The position numbers and the translations under genes were made by a program. From Muribaculum sp. (GTDB lineage: Bacteria > Bacteroidota > Bacteroidia > Bacteroidales > Muribaculaceae): a stretch of 64,000 nt of DNA. Below, piece after piece: positions 1-9,638 of the stretch. The stretch is taken from assembly GCA_023666965.1 (NCBI GenBank), contig JAMPAZ010000001.1, positions 1,072,853-1,136,852 of the forward strand, written 5' to 3'. How positions within the stretch are numbered: the first letter of the stretch is position 1; each line of letters begins with the position of its first letter. Under the pieces are notes generated by a model. It was not told the DNA's origin. It was given only the letters and a program-made list of their open reading frames with translations, and made no database searches.

Positions 1-41
1 TTGTAAGTCAGTCACTTACAAGGGTTGCTAAGATAGTGAAG

Positions 42-126
42 CGGAGAGAGAGGGATTCGAACCCCCGGAGGTGTTACCCTCAACGGTTTTCAAGACCGCC
101 GCAATCGACCACTCTGCCATCTCTCC
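42..126 (-). tRNA. tRNA-Ser (anticodon TGA)
   Basis: On the minus strand the sequence folds as a class II tRNA. The 7-bp acceptor stem GGAGAGA/TCTCTCC is formed by 126-120 and 49-43. The anticodon loop reads CTTGAAA, giving anticodon TGA for serine. There is a long variable arm, and the T arm carries GGTTCGAATCC. The discriminator base is G and CCA is not encoded. The extra arm agrees with serine identity. A consensus promoter lies just upstream on the same strand. Confidence 0.96.
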
Positions 127-152
127 AACGAGCATTATTCGTTTTACGTGTG

Positions 153-184
153 CAAAGGTAGTGCTTGTTTTTTAGATATGCAAA
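153..184 (-). promoter_or_regulatory. Bacteroidetes-type promoter of tRNA-Ser
   Basis: Read on the minus strand, TACCTTTG (160-153) fits the -7 consensus TAnnTTTG and TTTG (184-181) fits the -33 box, with 20 bp between them. Transcription would begin about 20 nt before the tRNA 5' end. Confidence 0.7.
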
Positions 185-414
185 ATATCCCACTACTTTT
201 TTCTCTCTGTTCCCTCACTTTTTTAAGCTTGTAGTGTCCAACGGCAAATTGAAGGTTAGGCGACATTCAAGAAAAGTCGCTTAGAGGGAAGTCAAAGTTC
301 AGTTTTTCGCAATCTCGCACTCTTTCCCGGTTGTTCGTCTAAACTTTAGCCGCTCATAATATACAATTAGGTACGGCTTTAAAAAAAGTCTTTTGATGAA
401 TGCGTCTCGAAATA
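185..414. other. Non-coding gap between tRNA-Ser promoter and transketolase end
   Basis: No reading frame here resembles a protein on either strand. The segment holds AT-rich runs and no convincing motif; it separates the tRNA promoter from the 3' end of the transketolase gene. Confidence 0.5.
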
Positions 415-459
415 ATCGAGGCTGTGCCCGACGATTAAACGTCAAGACAAAGCCTCGAT
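415..459 (-). terminator. Possible terminator of the transketolase transcript
   Basis: Inverted repeat ATCGAGGCT (415-423) and AGCCTCGAT (451-459) lies just past the transketolase stop. On the minus strand it is followed by TTATTTCG, a weak U-rich tail. The loop is long (27 nt), so this is only a candidate. Confidence 0.3.
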
Positions 460-485
460 GGTTGAGTTTATTTTCTCAAGAAATC

Positions 486-2516
486 TTATTTCTTAAGGTA
501 AGCCTTGACCAAAGCCAATACAGCAGGAGCAGTAAAGCCAAATTTCTCGTCAAGTACTTTATAGGGGGCAGAGGCTCCGAAGTGATCCAGGCCGAATACT
601 TCGCCCTTCGGGCCCACAACTCCGCGGAGTGTGGAGGGAAGGCCGGCGGTCAATCCAAACACTTTCCCGTCGGCAGGAATAATGCTGTCGCGATATTCCT
701 TCGGTTGCCATTCAAACAGTCCGATCGACGGTACAGATACCACGCGGGCTTCAATGCCTTCGTTAGCAAGTATGTCGGCTACTTCTACGAGCAATGCCAC
801 TTCTGAACCGTTGGCCACCAGTGTCACCGCCGGATTAGCTGCGTTCTTAACGATGTAGCCACCCTTTTCAGCTCCAAGTGCTTCTTCGTAGCGGTCGCCT
901 GAAGAGGCGGGAAGATCGGGAATATCTTGACGGCTAAGGATAAGGGCGGTCGGAGTCTTTGTGTTCTCCATTGCCATCTTCCAGCATACGGATGTTTCTG
1001 CGGCATCTCCCGGGCGAAGTACGAGCATTGAAGGTTCGCCCTTGAAGTTGCGGAGTTCTTCCATCAAGCGGATTTGTGCTTCCTGCTCTACGGGTTCATG
1101 GGTAGGACCGTCTTCGCCTACACGGAATGCATCGTGTGTCCAGATATATTTTACCGGAAGTTCCATAAGAGCGGCCATGCGCACTGCCGGTTTCATGTAG
1201 TCAGAGAACACGAAGAACGTGCCACATGCTGCGATAAGTCCGCCATGCAGGGCGATACCGTTCATCAGAGCGGCCATAGTCAGCTCTGCCACGCCGGCAT
1301 GGAGGAATGCACCGCTAAAGTCGCCGTGGGTGAGGGGAGTGGTATTCTTCAAGAATGCATCAGTCTTGTCTGAGTTGGCAAGGTCGGCCGACGAGACAAT
1401 CATATTGCCAACCTTCTTTGCAAGCTCAGCCAATACGTCGGCCGAAGCTTGACGGGTAGCGATGTTGGGCTTGTGTGCGATATTCTTCCAGTCGATGTAG
1501 GGAAGTTTGCCTGCCAGATAGCCATCGAGTATGGCGGCTTGGTCAGGATTGGCTTCGCGCCAAGCCTTTTCTTCGGCATGACGTTCGGCAACCTCCTTGC
1601 GGAGGGCTTCTGCTCGTTCGTCATAAAGTTTCTTGACATCATCCCATACATGGAATGGATCTTTGGGATCTGCGCCGAGGTTCTCGATAGTCTTGTCGTA
1701 CGAAGCACCTGACTTGCTGAGCGGATTTCCGTGAGTTGAGCATTTGCCTTCAAAGTTTGCTCCGTCGGCAGTAACGGCTCCACGACCCATAACGGTCTTG
1801 CCGATAATTAGAGTCGGACGGTTTTTCTCTTCTATGGCGGTTTCGAGTGCGCCGGCCATGGCTATAGGATCAGTTCCGTCGACTTCAATCACATTCCAGT
1901 GCCATGCGCGATATTTGGCGGCAGTGTCTTCTGTGGTTACCGCCTTAACCTCGGTTGAAAGCTGTATGTCGTTGCTGTCATAGAACATGATCAAGTTGTG
2001 CAGCCCGAGATACCCTGCAAGGCGGCCTGCGCCCTGAGAAATCTCTTCTTGGATACCTCCGTCGGAGATAAATGCGTATGTTTTATGGGCAATCCAGTCG
2101 CCGAAGCGGGCTTGAAGGAAACGTTCTGCAATTGCGCAACCGACAGCCATCACATGACCTTGTCCAAGAGGTCCGGAAGTGTTCTCTACACCACGTTCTG
2201 GATGAACTTCGGGGTGTCCCGGTGTAACGCTTCCCCACTGACGGAACTCTTTAAGTTCTTCCATCGTGTATTTACCGGTAAGCGCGAGCACTGCGTATAG
2301 CATTGACGACATGTGGCCGGGATCGAGGAAGAAACGGTCACGAGCTATCCATGTGGGATTGTCTGGATCGGTAACTAAAAATGATGAATACAGAACATTG
2401 ACAAAGTCTGCGCCTCCCATGGCGCCGCCGGGATGTCCCGATTTTGCTTTTTCAACCATCGATGCGGCCAGAACGCGAATATTGTCGGCCGCACGGGTCA
2501 AAAGGTTTTTGTCCAT
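486..2516 (-). CDS. tkt: Transketolase
   Basis: Thiamine-diphosphate enzyme of the non-oxidative pentose phosphate pathway; it transfers two-carbon ketol units between sugar phosphates in the cytosol. The 676-residue length is normal for the family. Visible signatures are the N-terminal KSGHPGGAMGGADF, the ThDP-binding region around GDGGIQEEISQGA-like sequence (seen here as SDGGIQEEISQGAGRLAGY), the pyrimidine-domain THDAFRVGEDGPTHEPVEQ and the C-terminal regulatory-like domain. The frame stays open 31 codons upstream, but those codons run into the MFS gene and look non-coding. The ATG at 2516 (MDKNLLTRAADNIRV) matches the normal start. It lies 43 bp after the sugar permease on the same strand, suggesting co-transcription of sugar uptake with pentose metabolism. 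Confidence 0.96.
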   Translation of the reverse strand: MDKNLLTRAADNIRVLAASMVEKAKSGHPGGAMGGADFVNVLYSSFLVTDPDNPTWIARDRFFLDPGHMSSMLYAVLALTGKYTMEELKEFRQWGSVTPGHPEVHPERGVENTSGPLGQGHVMAVGCAIAERFLQARFGDWIAHKTYAFISDGGIQEEISQGAGRLAGYLGLHNLIMFYDSNDIQLSTEVKAVTTEDTAAKYRAWHWNVIEVDGTDPIAMAGALETAIEEKNRPTLIIGKTVMGRGAVTADGANFEGKCSTHGNPLSKSGASYDKTIENLGADPKDPFHVWDDVKKLYDERAEALRKEVAERHAEEKAWREANPDQAAILDGYLAGKLPYIDWKNIAHKPNIATRQASADVLAELAKKVGNMIVSSADLANSDKTDAFLKNTTPLTHGDFSGAFLHAGVAELTMAALMNGIALHGGLIAACGTFFVFSDYMKPAVRMAALMELPVKYIWTHDAFRVGEDGPTHEPVEQEAQIRLMEELRNFKGEPSMLVLRPGDAAETSVCWKMAMENTKTPTALILSRQDIPDLPASSGDRYEEALGAEKGGYIVKNAANPAVTLVANGSEVALLVEVADILANEGIEARVVSVPSIGLFEWQPKEYRDSIIPADGKVFGLTAGLPSTLRGVVGPKGEVFGLDHFGASAPYKVLDEKFGFTAPAVLALVKAYLKK

Positions 2517-2559
2517 AAAGTAAGTTTGTTTGATTTTGGTTAATATTAGGTGATTATAA

Positions 2560-3906
2560 TTAAATGGCATTCTCCACAGTGTCATCGACAGGGATGTCTT
2601 TGTTGACATTCTTGCATCCGACCAAACCGTAGAACAATAGATAGCCTAACATGGCTACAATTAGCCAATAACTACCGATATAACCTACTGCCGGAGCGAG
2701 AACCATGTCTTGAATAAGAGGCATAACACCGCCGCCTACTACGAGCATCATAAAGATGCCGGATGCTTGTTCGGTATATTTGCCGAGTCCTTCGACGCAG
2801 AGGTTGAATATGCCGCCCCACATGATTGATGTGCAGATACCACAAATGGCGATGAACACACACAGTACCGGAACTTCAACTCCAGACACGGTCATAACAA
2901 TGCTTGCGGGCATGAAGATGGCGATCAGCAATAGAATGATGGCGAGTGAGCTCACGAAGATCATTTGCACTCGGGTTGATACCCAACGGCTGACTACTGT
3001 AGAAAGAGTACGGCCAACGAGCATCAGCAACCAGTATACGGCGACTAATGTCCCGGCTACGGCGGCTGCGCCTTCTATGGGATTACCGGCAGCGTCTTTA
3101 AGCTTGGAGATGTAGAAGTTCATTTCACCGGGGATTCCGATTTCGATACCCACATAGAAGAATATGGCGATGGCACCGAGTACGAAGTGGCGGAACGACC
3201 ATGCGCTATGGGTATATGCTACCTTTTTAGCTCCTGCGTTAGCGCGTGCACGTTCAAGTGCCGGTTCTGGAATAGACACTGATAAAATGACTACAAATGC
3301 AAATGCGAAGACTCCCATGCCGATGAAAAGAAGCGGGGTGATGTCGGTCATTGAAGTGCTGTCGGTGATGGTGCCTATAAGTACGCCTACCAGGAAAGGA
3401 GTGAGTGTGGCTGTGAGCGAATTGAGCGCGCCTCCCGCTTGGATTAATTGGTTGCCCTTATTTCCGCCACCGCCGAGGAGGTTAAGCATTGGGTTAACCA
3501 CAGTGTTGAGCATACATACGCAGAAACCGCAGATGAATGCTCCGAGTAGATAAATAATAAGATTAAGAGCCACTACTTGCCCTTCGTAATTGAATACGGC
3601 AACATCTCCTCCGCATATACTGGATAGATACTGAACGAACAGACCTATTACACCTACTGCCAAAGCGATAAGGGCCGTCTTTTTGTAGCCGACGGTTGTC
3701 AACATCTTGCCCGCGGGAATACCCATAAACAGGTATGCCGCGAAGTTCATCATGTTACCCATCATGCCGGCCCATGAATAAGTGTTACCCCAAATATTGC
3801 CGAATGGGGCTGCCATGTTGGTCACGAAAGAAACCATGGCGAATAGGAAGAACATCGCAATGATTGCTATCAGCCGACCATTAGAATTACTTTTTTTTGT
3901 TTCCAT
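2560..3906 (-). CDS. Sugar MFS permease (FHS/FucP-like family)
   Basis: A 448-residue inner-membrane carrier with about 12 hydrophobic segments, resembling the fucose/glucose/galactose-H+ symporter group of the major facilitator superfamily. Typical features are an N-terminal segment with TNMAAPFGNIWG, a loop with KMLTTVGYKKTAL, and the repeat NPMLNLLGGGGNKGNQLI after the fifth helix. It is the first gene of a likely two-gene unit with transketolase. Related permeases next to pentose-pathway genes in Bacteroides carry arabinose or xylose, but the substrate cannot be read from sequence and is left open. Confidence 0.85.
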   Translation of the reverse strand: METKKSNSNGRLIAIIAMFFLFAMVSFVTNMAAPFGNIWGNTYSWAGMMGNMMNFAAYLFMGIPAGKMLTTVGYKKTALIALAVGVIGLFVQYLSSICGGDVAVFNYEGQVVALNLIIYLLGAFICGFCVCMLNTVVNPMLNLLGGGGNKGNQLIQAGGALNSLTATLTPFLVGVLIGTITDSTSMTDITPLLFIGMGVFAFAFVVILSVSIPEPALERARANAGAKKVAYTHSAWSFRHFVLGAIAIFFYVGIEIGIPGEMNFYISKLKDAAGNPIEGAAAVAGTLVAVYWLLMLVGRTLSTVVSRWVSTRVQMIFVSSLAIILLLIAIFMPASIVMTVSGVEVPVLCVFIAICGICTSIMWGGIFNLCVEGLGKYTEQASGIFMMLVVGGGVMPLIQDMVLAPAVGYIGSYWLIVAMLGYLLFYGLVGCKNVNKDIPVDDTVENAI

Positions 3907-4046
3907 TGTGTTGAGTTAAATTATTTAGTTGTTGTGATTTTAATGATATTTGGTTATTTACGTAAAATTAGAAAATTATTTCCATCCGACAGCGCAAATA
4001 TGCTCTAAAACATACTTTCCGGTGCATTCATGGCATGGTCGGCTTG

Positions 4047-4718
4047 TTAATATTCCCTCTCTCCGAAAATGGTTGTCCCTATCCTGACCATGTTGCTTCC
4101 GCATTCGATAGCCATCTTATAGTCGTGGCTCATACCCATGCTTATAGTGTCAAACATTTCCTCATCGGCCATCGGGCCATTTGCCAACGCATCGAATGTT
4201 GACGCTATTGCCCGGAAGTCGCTTCGGATGCGCTCTTCATCGTCGACATTCGAAGCCATCCCCATGACACCGCGTATTCTGACCCCGAGCATATTGTCGA
4301 AGTCGGTCGTCGATGCAAACTCGATGAGTTCTTCCGGAGTAAATCCGAACTTTGTCTCTTCTTTAGCCACATGGATTTGGAGCAGCACGTCTACATGGCG
4401 CCCATAGCGTAGAGCTTCGTCGTTTACAGTTTTTAGGAGTCTTCCGGAGTCGATACTGTGGATCATACTGACGTAGGGGATGATTTGGCGCACCTTGTTT
4501 GTCTGGAGGTGGCCGATGAAATGCCAGTCGGCATCATACGGCATGGTTTGGGCTTTCTCGACAAGTTCGTTGGCACGACTTTCCCCGAATATACGTTGAC
4601 CTGCCCTATATGCATCCATTATCACGTCGATAGGATGGAATTTGCTCACTGCGACAAGTGTCACTCCGGCCGGGATGGTCTTCAATATGGCGTTTAGGTT
4701 GCCGGCTATGTCTTCCAT
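4047..4718 (-). CDS. yggS: YggS/PROSC-family PLP homeostasis protein
   Basis: A 223-residue single-domain TIM-barrel PLP-binding protein. It has no known catalytic activity; the family buffers free pyridoxal phosphate in the cytosol. The PLP-binding lysine is K26 in VAVSKFHP. Family signatures follow: FGESRANE, WHFIGHLQTNK, and MGMASN/ISMGMSHDYKMAIECGSNMVRIG near the C-terminus. Its ATG shares one base with the stop of the upstream DUF4494 gene (TGATG), so the two are translationally coupled. Confidence 0.93.
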   Translation of the reverse strand: MEDIAGNLNAILKTIPAGVTLVAVSKFHPIDVIMDAYRAGQRIFGESRANELVEKAQTMPYDADWHFIGHLQTNKVRQIIPYVSMIHSIDSGRLLKTVNDEALRYGRHVDVLLQIHVAKEETKFGFTPEELIEFASTTDFDNMLGVRIRGVMGMASNVDDEERIRSDFRAIASTFDALANGPMADEEMFDTISMGMSHDYKMAIECGSNMVRIGTTIFGEREY

Positions 4719-5173
4719 CAGTTTTCCGGGGAAGGTGAGGTTGATTCCAGTTTTGCCTTGTACACGTCCATCAATTGAGTCTCAGAGATGGTGTTGATCT
4801 CAAAATCGGCCATTGTGCCCTTCATGCCCTCCATAAAATTGTCGAAGGCTTCGCGAAAATTATTGGCCGCAACAAGAATATGCGATGTGGTTTTCTTTTC
4901 TACGGCAGTCTTTTCATCGAGAGTAATGAAGTTTACCTTCACGTGATACCATTTGTCGGCTGCGTCGTCCCAAAAAATTTCGGTAAAGTTAGTGCGTTTC
5001 ACTGAGGATATGGAGAAGTCGCCGGAAATGAACGGAGTTATCTCTTCGATTATGCGAGCTTCGGCTTCGGTAAAGCTAAGTGCATCGACCAGATATGGCT
5101 CGTTGACCTTCTTCATCTTGCCGTCTTCCATCAATTTATCATAGCGTACTTTGCATTCAAACCAATTGCTCAT
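4718..5173 (-). CDS. DUF4494 domain protein
   Basis: A 151-residue cytoplasmic protein with no signal peptide or membrane segment. The pattern NWFECKVRYDKLMEDGK, SFTEAEARIIEEITPFISGDFSI and KWYHVKVNFITLDEKT matches the Bacteroidetes-restricted DUF4494 family, whose function is unknown. It sits immediately upstream of yggS with a one-base overlap, an arrangement that may link it to PLP homeostasis, though this is only contextual. Confidence 0.88.
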   Translation of the reverse strand: MSNWFECKVRYDKLMEDGKMKKVNEPYLVDALSFTEAEARIIEEITPFISGDFSISSVKRTNFTEIFWDDAADKWYHVKVNFITLDEKTAVEKKTTSHILVAANNFREAFDNFMEGMKGTMADFEINTISETQLMDVYKAKLESTSPSPEN

Positions 5174-5265
5174 AATGTCTTATAATGTATTGTTTATAAA
5201 AGAATTTATAATTTTAAAATTGAATCCTTCCCTCGGAATTTACCGGTAGGATGGAATACTTCATA

Positions 5266-5297
5266 CAAAGTTACGAAAATATTTATACCGCATCGAA
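5266..5297 (-). promoter_or_regulatory. Promoter of the DUF4494-yggS unit
   Basis: On the minus strand TAACTTTG (5273-5266) is a perfect -7 box. Twenty bp upstream there is TTCG at 5297-5294, a poor -33 box. The expected start would leave a leader of roughly 85 nt. Confidence 0.55.
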
Positions 5298-5412
5298 ATT
5301 TTAAAAGAACGTTTATTCACCATCCTACAAAAAAAATGTTAAGACCCTGCGTTTATGAAACGAATATAGATAATACGGCGCAGTAAAGCGGCCACTTCCG
5401 TATGATAGATGC

Positions 5413-5673
5413 TGTGTCAAAGCAGAAAAAGCTTCTGAAAGAAGCTTAAAAATGTGTAGCCGGGTAAAGCGGTCGTCAGACCGATTTGCCCGGATGTATA
5501 TTGGGACAATATGTGAAATCTGCAAAGATTTTTATCTGTCTATCAGAGGATTAACACCGGCCGAATTTAACTGCTTAGAGTATAATACAAGCCGTGGATT
5601 GGAACCCATTCCAATCCACGGCTATACAATTTTAAGCATCTTTCGGATGCGATTTACTTGTTTTTACGCAGTC
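5413..5673. repeat. Hairpin-rich intergenic element, copy 1
   Basis: The non-coding gap between frdB and DUF4494 holds a structured repeat. Left arm 5431-5461 and right arm 5620-5650 are inverted copies (26 of 31 positions). Between them lie a 34-nt hairpin at 5460-5493, identical to one in copy 2, and a 15-bp stem at 5590-5604/5609-5623. Small palindromes with CTGAAAG or CTTTCGG centres (5431-5445, 5636-5650) occur in the arms. The ends resemble those of copy 2 (TGTGTCAAA at left, CAGTCC at right). There is no coding capacity beyond chance frames. It could be a non-autonomous mobile repeat or a REP-like element. Confidence 0.7.
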
Positions 5674-5726
5674 CACATTGACTGTCCTCGTATCTTTGAG
5701 GGTCTATGGGCCATTAGGCTATATCC

Positions 5727-6476
5727 TTAGTCTTTCAGCTTCGCTTTAATGAACTCACGGTTCAATCTGGCGATGTTGGTGATTGAAATGCACTTAGGAC
5801 ATTCTGCCGCACATGCACCGGTGTTGGTGCAGTTTCCGAATCCCAGTTCGTCCATCTTCTTGACCATGGCGCGAGCGCGGCGGGCGCGTTCTACCTGGCC
5901 TTGTGGAAGAAGAGCAAATTGGCTTACTTTGGCTGATACGAACAGCATTGCCGAGCCGTTTTTGCAGGCTGCCACACATGCACCGCATCCGATGCAGGTT
6001 GCTGCGTCCATGGCCAGGTCGGCGTTGACCTTCGAGATGGGCAGATTGTTGGCGTCTTGTGCTCCGCCGCAGTTAAACGATACGTAGCCGCCTGCTTGTT
6101 GGATCTTGTCGAATGCATTGCGGTCCACCATAAGGTCCTTAATTACAGGGAATGCGGCCGAACGCCAAGGCTCTACTGTGATAGTTTCGCCGTCTTTGAA
6201 GCGACGCATATAGAGCTGGCAGGTGGTGGCACCCGTTGCAGGTCCGTGGGGATGTCCGTTGATATAGAGTGAGCACATGCCGCAGATACCTTCGCGGCAG
6301 TCGTGGTCAAACACTATCGGCTCCTCGCGGTTGCTGACGAGCTGTTCGTTGAGTATGTCGAGTGTTTCAAGGAAAGAGGTGTCGGTATCAGTGTCGACGG
6401 TATAAGTCTTGAACTCGCCTTTTTCCTTTGGTCCGGCTTGGCGCCAAACTTTAAGATTTACTGTTATTTTTGACAT
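5727..6476 (-). CDS. frdB: Fumarate reductase/succinate dehydrogenase iron-sulfur subunit
   Basis: Electron-transfer subunit of respiratory complex II, membrane-associated on the cytoplasmic side. In 249 residues the cluster ligands are all present: C60, C65, C68 and C86 for the [2Fe-2S] centre ([10 protein letters not shown]), then C161, C164, C167, C171 and C216, C222, C226, C229 for the [4Fe-4S]/[3Fe-4S] centres. It is the last gene of the minus-strand operon frdC-frdA-frdB, 31 bp after frdA. In anaerobic Bacteroidales this complex normally works as a fumarate reductase producing succinate. Confidence 0.96.
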   Translation of the reverse strand: MSKITVNLKVWRQAGPKEKGEFKTYTVDTDTDTSFLETLDILNEQLVSNREEPIVFDHDCREGICGMCSLYINGHPHGPATGATTCQLYMRRFKDGETITVEPWRSAAFPVIKDLMVDRNAFDKIQQAGGYVSFNCGGAQDANNLPISKVNADLAMDAATCIGCGACVAACKNGSAMLFVSAKVSQFALLPQGQVERARRARAMVKKMDELGFGNCTNTGACAAECPKCISITNIARLNREFIKAKLKD

Positions 6477-6507
6477 TTGAGTTTACTTTACTTGTGATGT
6501 GAAAGAA

Positions 6508-8517
6508 TTATGACTTATAGTTGCGAGTCTGTACCTTGATTGCCTCATAGTGAAGCGGTTCCTTGATAAGCTCGGGCGCTTTTTCGTCTGATCCTTGGTA
6601 ATCCCAACATGCTACGTAGAAGTAGTTGGCATCGTCGCGCTTGGCTTCACCTTCTTCGGTCTGATATTCTTCACGGAAGTGTCCGCCACAGCTTTCGTTA
6701 CGGTTCAAGGCATCGTAAGCAACGAGCTCGCCCATCGTGATGAAGTCGTTCAGACGGAATGCCTTGTCGAGTTCCACGTTCATGCCTTCCGAAGTTCCGG
6801 GCACGTAAAGATTGGTCTCAAATTCTTTGCGGAGGGCTTTCAGCTTCTCAAGAGCTGTGGTAAGGCTCTCTTTTGTACGTGCCATGCCGACATACTCCCA
6901 CATGATGTGTCCGAGTTCCTTGTGAATGGAGTCTACCGAACGCTTGCCTTGAATCTTGAGGAAGCCTTCCTGCGCTGCGATACATTTGGCCTCAGCCTCA
7001 TCAAACTCTTTGCCGTCTGTGCCGGGGCAAGGTACGGAGATTTGGTCTGAAAGATAGTTCTGAATAGTGTAGGGGAGCACGAAATAACCGTCGGCAAGAC
7101 CCTGCATGAGGGCTGATGCACCCAAACGGTTTGCACCGTGGTCCGAGAAGTTGCATTCTCCGATAGCGAACAGTCCCTTCAAAGAGGTCTGTAGTTCGTA
7201 GTCTACCCAGATGCCGCCCATGGTATAGTGGATGGCGGGGAATATCATCATCGGGTTATAGTATTTATAGCCGTCGATTTCTGAACCGAGTTCTCCGGGA
7301 TTGACATCGGTAATTTCCTCATACATGTCAAACAGGTTGCCGTAGCGCTGACGTACAACGTCGATGCCCAGGCGGTTGATAGCGTCCGAGAAGTCCAGGA
7401 ACACTGCCAGACCCGTGTTGTTTACTCCGAATCCTGCGTCACAACGTTCTTTGGCTGCACGTGAAGCCACGTCGCGGGGAACGAGGTTACCGAATGCCGG
7501 ATAGCGGCGCTCCAAGTAGTAGTCGCGGTCCTCTTCGGGGATTTGCCATCCCTGGATTTCTCCCGACTGGAGCTTCTGGGCATCTTCTTTCTTCTTGGGT
7601 ACCCAGATACGTCCGTCGTTGCGGAGCGACTCTGACATCAAAGTCAGTTTCGACTGCTGGTCGCCGTGTACCGGAATACAAGTCGGGTGGATTTGTACGT
7701 ATGCGGGATTGGCAAAGTATGCTCCTTTGCGGTAACATGCCATGGCTGCTGAACAGTTACAGCCCATAGCGTTAGTCGAAAGGAAATATGCGTTGCCGTA
7801 ACCTCCGGTGGCGATAACCACAGCGTGTGCAGAGAAGCGCTCAAACTTACCCGTTACGAGATTCTTAGCGATGATACCGCGTGCACGTCCGTCGATCATA
7901 ACTACGTCGTGCATTTCGTAGCGGTTGAAGCTCTTTACCTTACCCAGCTCAATCTGGCGGTTAAGCGAAGAGTATGCGCCTAAAAGCAATTGTTGACCGG
8001 TTTGTCCTTTTGCGTAGAATGTACGTGACACCTGTGCGCCGCCGAATGAACGGTTTGCGAGCAGACCTCCATATTCGCGGGCAAAAGGTACGCCTTGGGC
8101 CACGCATTGGTCGATGATGTTGTTCGACACTTCGGCCAGACGATATACGTTGGCTTCACGTGCACGGTAGTCACCTCCCTTTACTGTGTCGTAGAATAAG
8201 CGGTACACCGAGTCGCCGTCGTTCTGGTAGTTCTTGGCGGCGTTGATACCTCCCTGAGCGGCGATTGAGTGTGCGCGACGGGGGGAGTCTTGTATGCAGA
8301 AGTTAAGCACGTTAAATCCCATCTCGGCCAAGGTTGAAGCCGCGGATGCACCGGCAAGACCGGTTCCCACCACGATAACGCTCAGACGACGCTTGTTCGC
8401 GGGATTAACGAGTTTCTGATGAGCCTTGTAGTTGGTCCATTTCTCAGCGATAGGACCTTCCGGTATTTTTGAATCTGCCGGATTCATCACTTTAACGTTG
8501 TCTTTAATGTTTTCCAT
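6508..8517 (-). CDS. frdA: Fumarate reductase/succinate dehydrogenase flavoprotein subunit
   Basis: Catalytic subunit interconverting fumarate and succinate, with covalent FAD. The 669-residue protein has the dinucleotide fold [13 protein letters not shown] near residue 50, the flavinylation region [12 protein letters not shown], and active-site segments [33 protein letters not shown] and [18 protein letters not shown]. It lies between the cytochrome b gene (8 bp away) and the iron-sulfur gene. The internal length and extra N-terminal 45 residues fit the Bacteroides-type single-anchor enzyme rather than the four-subunit E. coli form. Confidence 0.96.
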   Translation of the reverse strand: MENIKDNVKVMNPADSKIPEGPIAEKWTNYKAHQKLVNPANKRRLSVIVVGTGLAGASAASTLAEMGFNVLNFCIQDSPRRAHSIAAQGGINAAKNYQNDGDSVYRLFYDTVKGGDYRAREANVYRLAEVSNNIIDQCVAQGVPFAREYGGLLANRSFGGAQVSRTFYAKGQTGQQLLLGAYSSLNRQIELGKVKSFNRYEMHDVVMIDGRARGIIAKNLVTGKFERFSAHAVVIATGGYGNAYFLSTNAMGCNCSAAMACYRKGAYFANPAYVQIHPTCIPVHGDQQSKLTLMSESLRNDGRIWVPKKKEDAQKLQSGEIQGWQIPEEDRDYYLERRYPAFGNLVPRDVASRAAKERCDAGFGVNNTGLAVFLDFSDAINRLGIDVVRQRYGNLFDMYEEITDVNPGELGSEIDGYKYYNPMMIFPAIHYTMGGIWVDYELQTSLKGLFAIGECNFSDHGANRLGASALMQGLADGYFVLPYTIQNYLSDQISVPCPGTDGKEFDEAEAKCIAAQEGFLKIQGKRSVDSIHKELGHIMWEYVGMARTKESLTTALEKLKALRKEFETNLYVPGTSEGMNVELDKAFRLNDFITMGELVAYDALNRNESCGGHFREEYQTEEGEAKRDDANYFYVACWDYQGSDEKAPELIKEPLHYEAIKVQTRNYKS

Positions 8518-8525
8518 ATCGCTAA

Positions 8526-9533
8526 TTAATTTTCAGATTGAATTTCAGTGGTTTGAATCTCTTCTACGGGAGCTGCGGCCGGTTCTTCTGCCGGAGCTTC
8601 TGTTCCGTTAAGGTACTCGACAAACTTGATTGCCTGACGATAGCCTTCGATCATCTTGCGCTGTTGCTGAAGCATGTCGCTTGTCGCTCCATACTGTGCT
8701 TGCATACTCGGATTGCTCTCCAACGCTGCGATTTGCTGTTCTGCCTGCTGGAGGTCTGATTCCGACGGAAGGTTCTCAAAGCTGAAACGGTCAGCGGGGA
8801 TGCCTACCTTTTCACCGAGCACTTCCTTGTACTGAGCGCGAAGTGTCGGATCTTTCTTGTAATAGTCTGACGATGCGAGGCAAGTGAATACGACTGCCTG
8901 TGCTACGAAGAGCACTACCACGATTGAAGTCCACCACTTTGCGATGGTCTTAAGGCGGGAAAGCCAGTTATTGTTGTCCCAGCCGATAGAGTGGAGCATC
9001 GACCATACGCCATGGTTCATGTGGAACCACAAAGCGACGAAGCCAATTATATATATAATAGGTGTAGCTACGCAAGAGAATGCTTCCTGGATGAACAGCG
9101 TTCCCATCGACGGAGGTATCACGCCTTCGCATCCGCGGATTTCCTGAAGTTGCATTTTTGCCCAGAATTGGATCATGTGAACAACCAAGAAGGCCAAAAT
9201 CACAATACCGAGAACGAGCATGTTCTGTGACGACCATTCAACGGTTGCCGGACGGCTGTTGATGGCATAACGGTCAGTTCCGCGTGCTTTGCGGTTCTGA
9301 AGGGTCAGCCACACTGCATAGCAGATGTGGAGGATGAAAAGCACGGCAAGTCCTGCTGAGGCTACCAATGCATACCAGTTTGCTCCGAGGAACTCACAGA
9401 TTACATTGTAGGCCGCAGGATAGACTATTGCTACCGCGTTCATCAAGCAGTGAAAAGTTACAAATAGGACGAGACAGATGCCCGTTATGGCCATCACCAA
9501 CTTACGCCCTATAGATGAGCTTGTTAACCACAT
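8526..9533 (-). CDS. frdC: Fumarate reductase/succinate dehydrogenase cytochrome b subunit with a long C-terminal tail
   Basis: Membrane anchor carrying haem b and the quinone site; 335 residues. The first ~225 residues hold five hydrophobic helices with candidate haem-ligand histidines ([33 protein letters not shown]). Relatives are usually about 220-235 residues long. Here a further ~105 charged residues follow, rich in Gln/Glu and predicted coiled-coil-like ([25 protein letters not shown]), ending in an acidic Ala/Pro/Glu stretch. The extension is unusual and its role unknown. First gene of the operon, with a good promoter upstream. Confidence 0.93.
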   Translation of the reverse strand: MWLTSSSIGRKLVMAITGICLVLFVTFHCLMNAVAIVYPAAYNVICEFLGANWYALVASAGLAVLFILHICYAVWLTLQNRKARGTDRYAINSRPATVEWSSQNMLVLGIVILAFLVVHMIQFWAKMQLQEIRGCEGVIPPSMGTLFIQEAFSCVATPIIYIIGFVALWFHMNHGVWSMLHSIGWDNNNWLSRLKTIAKWWTSIVVVLFVAQAVVFTCLASSDYYKKDPTLRAQYKEVLGEKVGIPADRFSFENLPSESDLQQAEQQIAALESNPSMQAQYGATSDMLQQQRKMIEGYRQAIKFVEYLNGTEAPAEEPAAAPVEEIQTTEIQSEN

Positions 9534-9606
9534 AGTAGTGTAATAATTAAAAATTAGATTTATAAATGATTGATTTAAAAATTTTCCATCAATACAGTTT
9601 CCTATG

Positions 9607-9638
9607 CAAATTTAAGACAATTTACGTTCCGTTACAAA
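9607..9638 (-). promoter_or_regulatory. Promoter of the frdCAB operon
   Basis: On the minus strand TAAATTTG (9614-9607) is the -7 box and TTTG (9638-9635) the -33 box, separated by exactly 20 bp. The leader to frdC would be about 65-70 nt. Confidence 0.7.

Noticed and set aside
393..806. A 137-codon plus-strand frame across the transketolase end
   Set aside because: It is antisense to a recognised gene for most of its length and lacks any motif.
5452..5730. A 92-codon plus-strand frame through element copy 1
   Set aside because: The corresponding frame in copy 2 contains stops, and the sequence similarity follows the palindromes rather than codons, so the element is not protein-coding.
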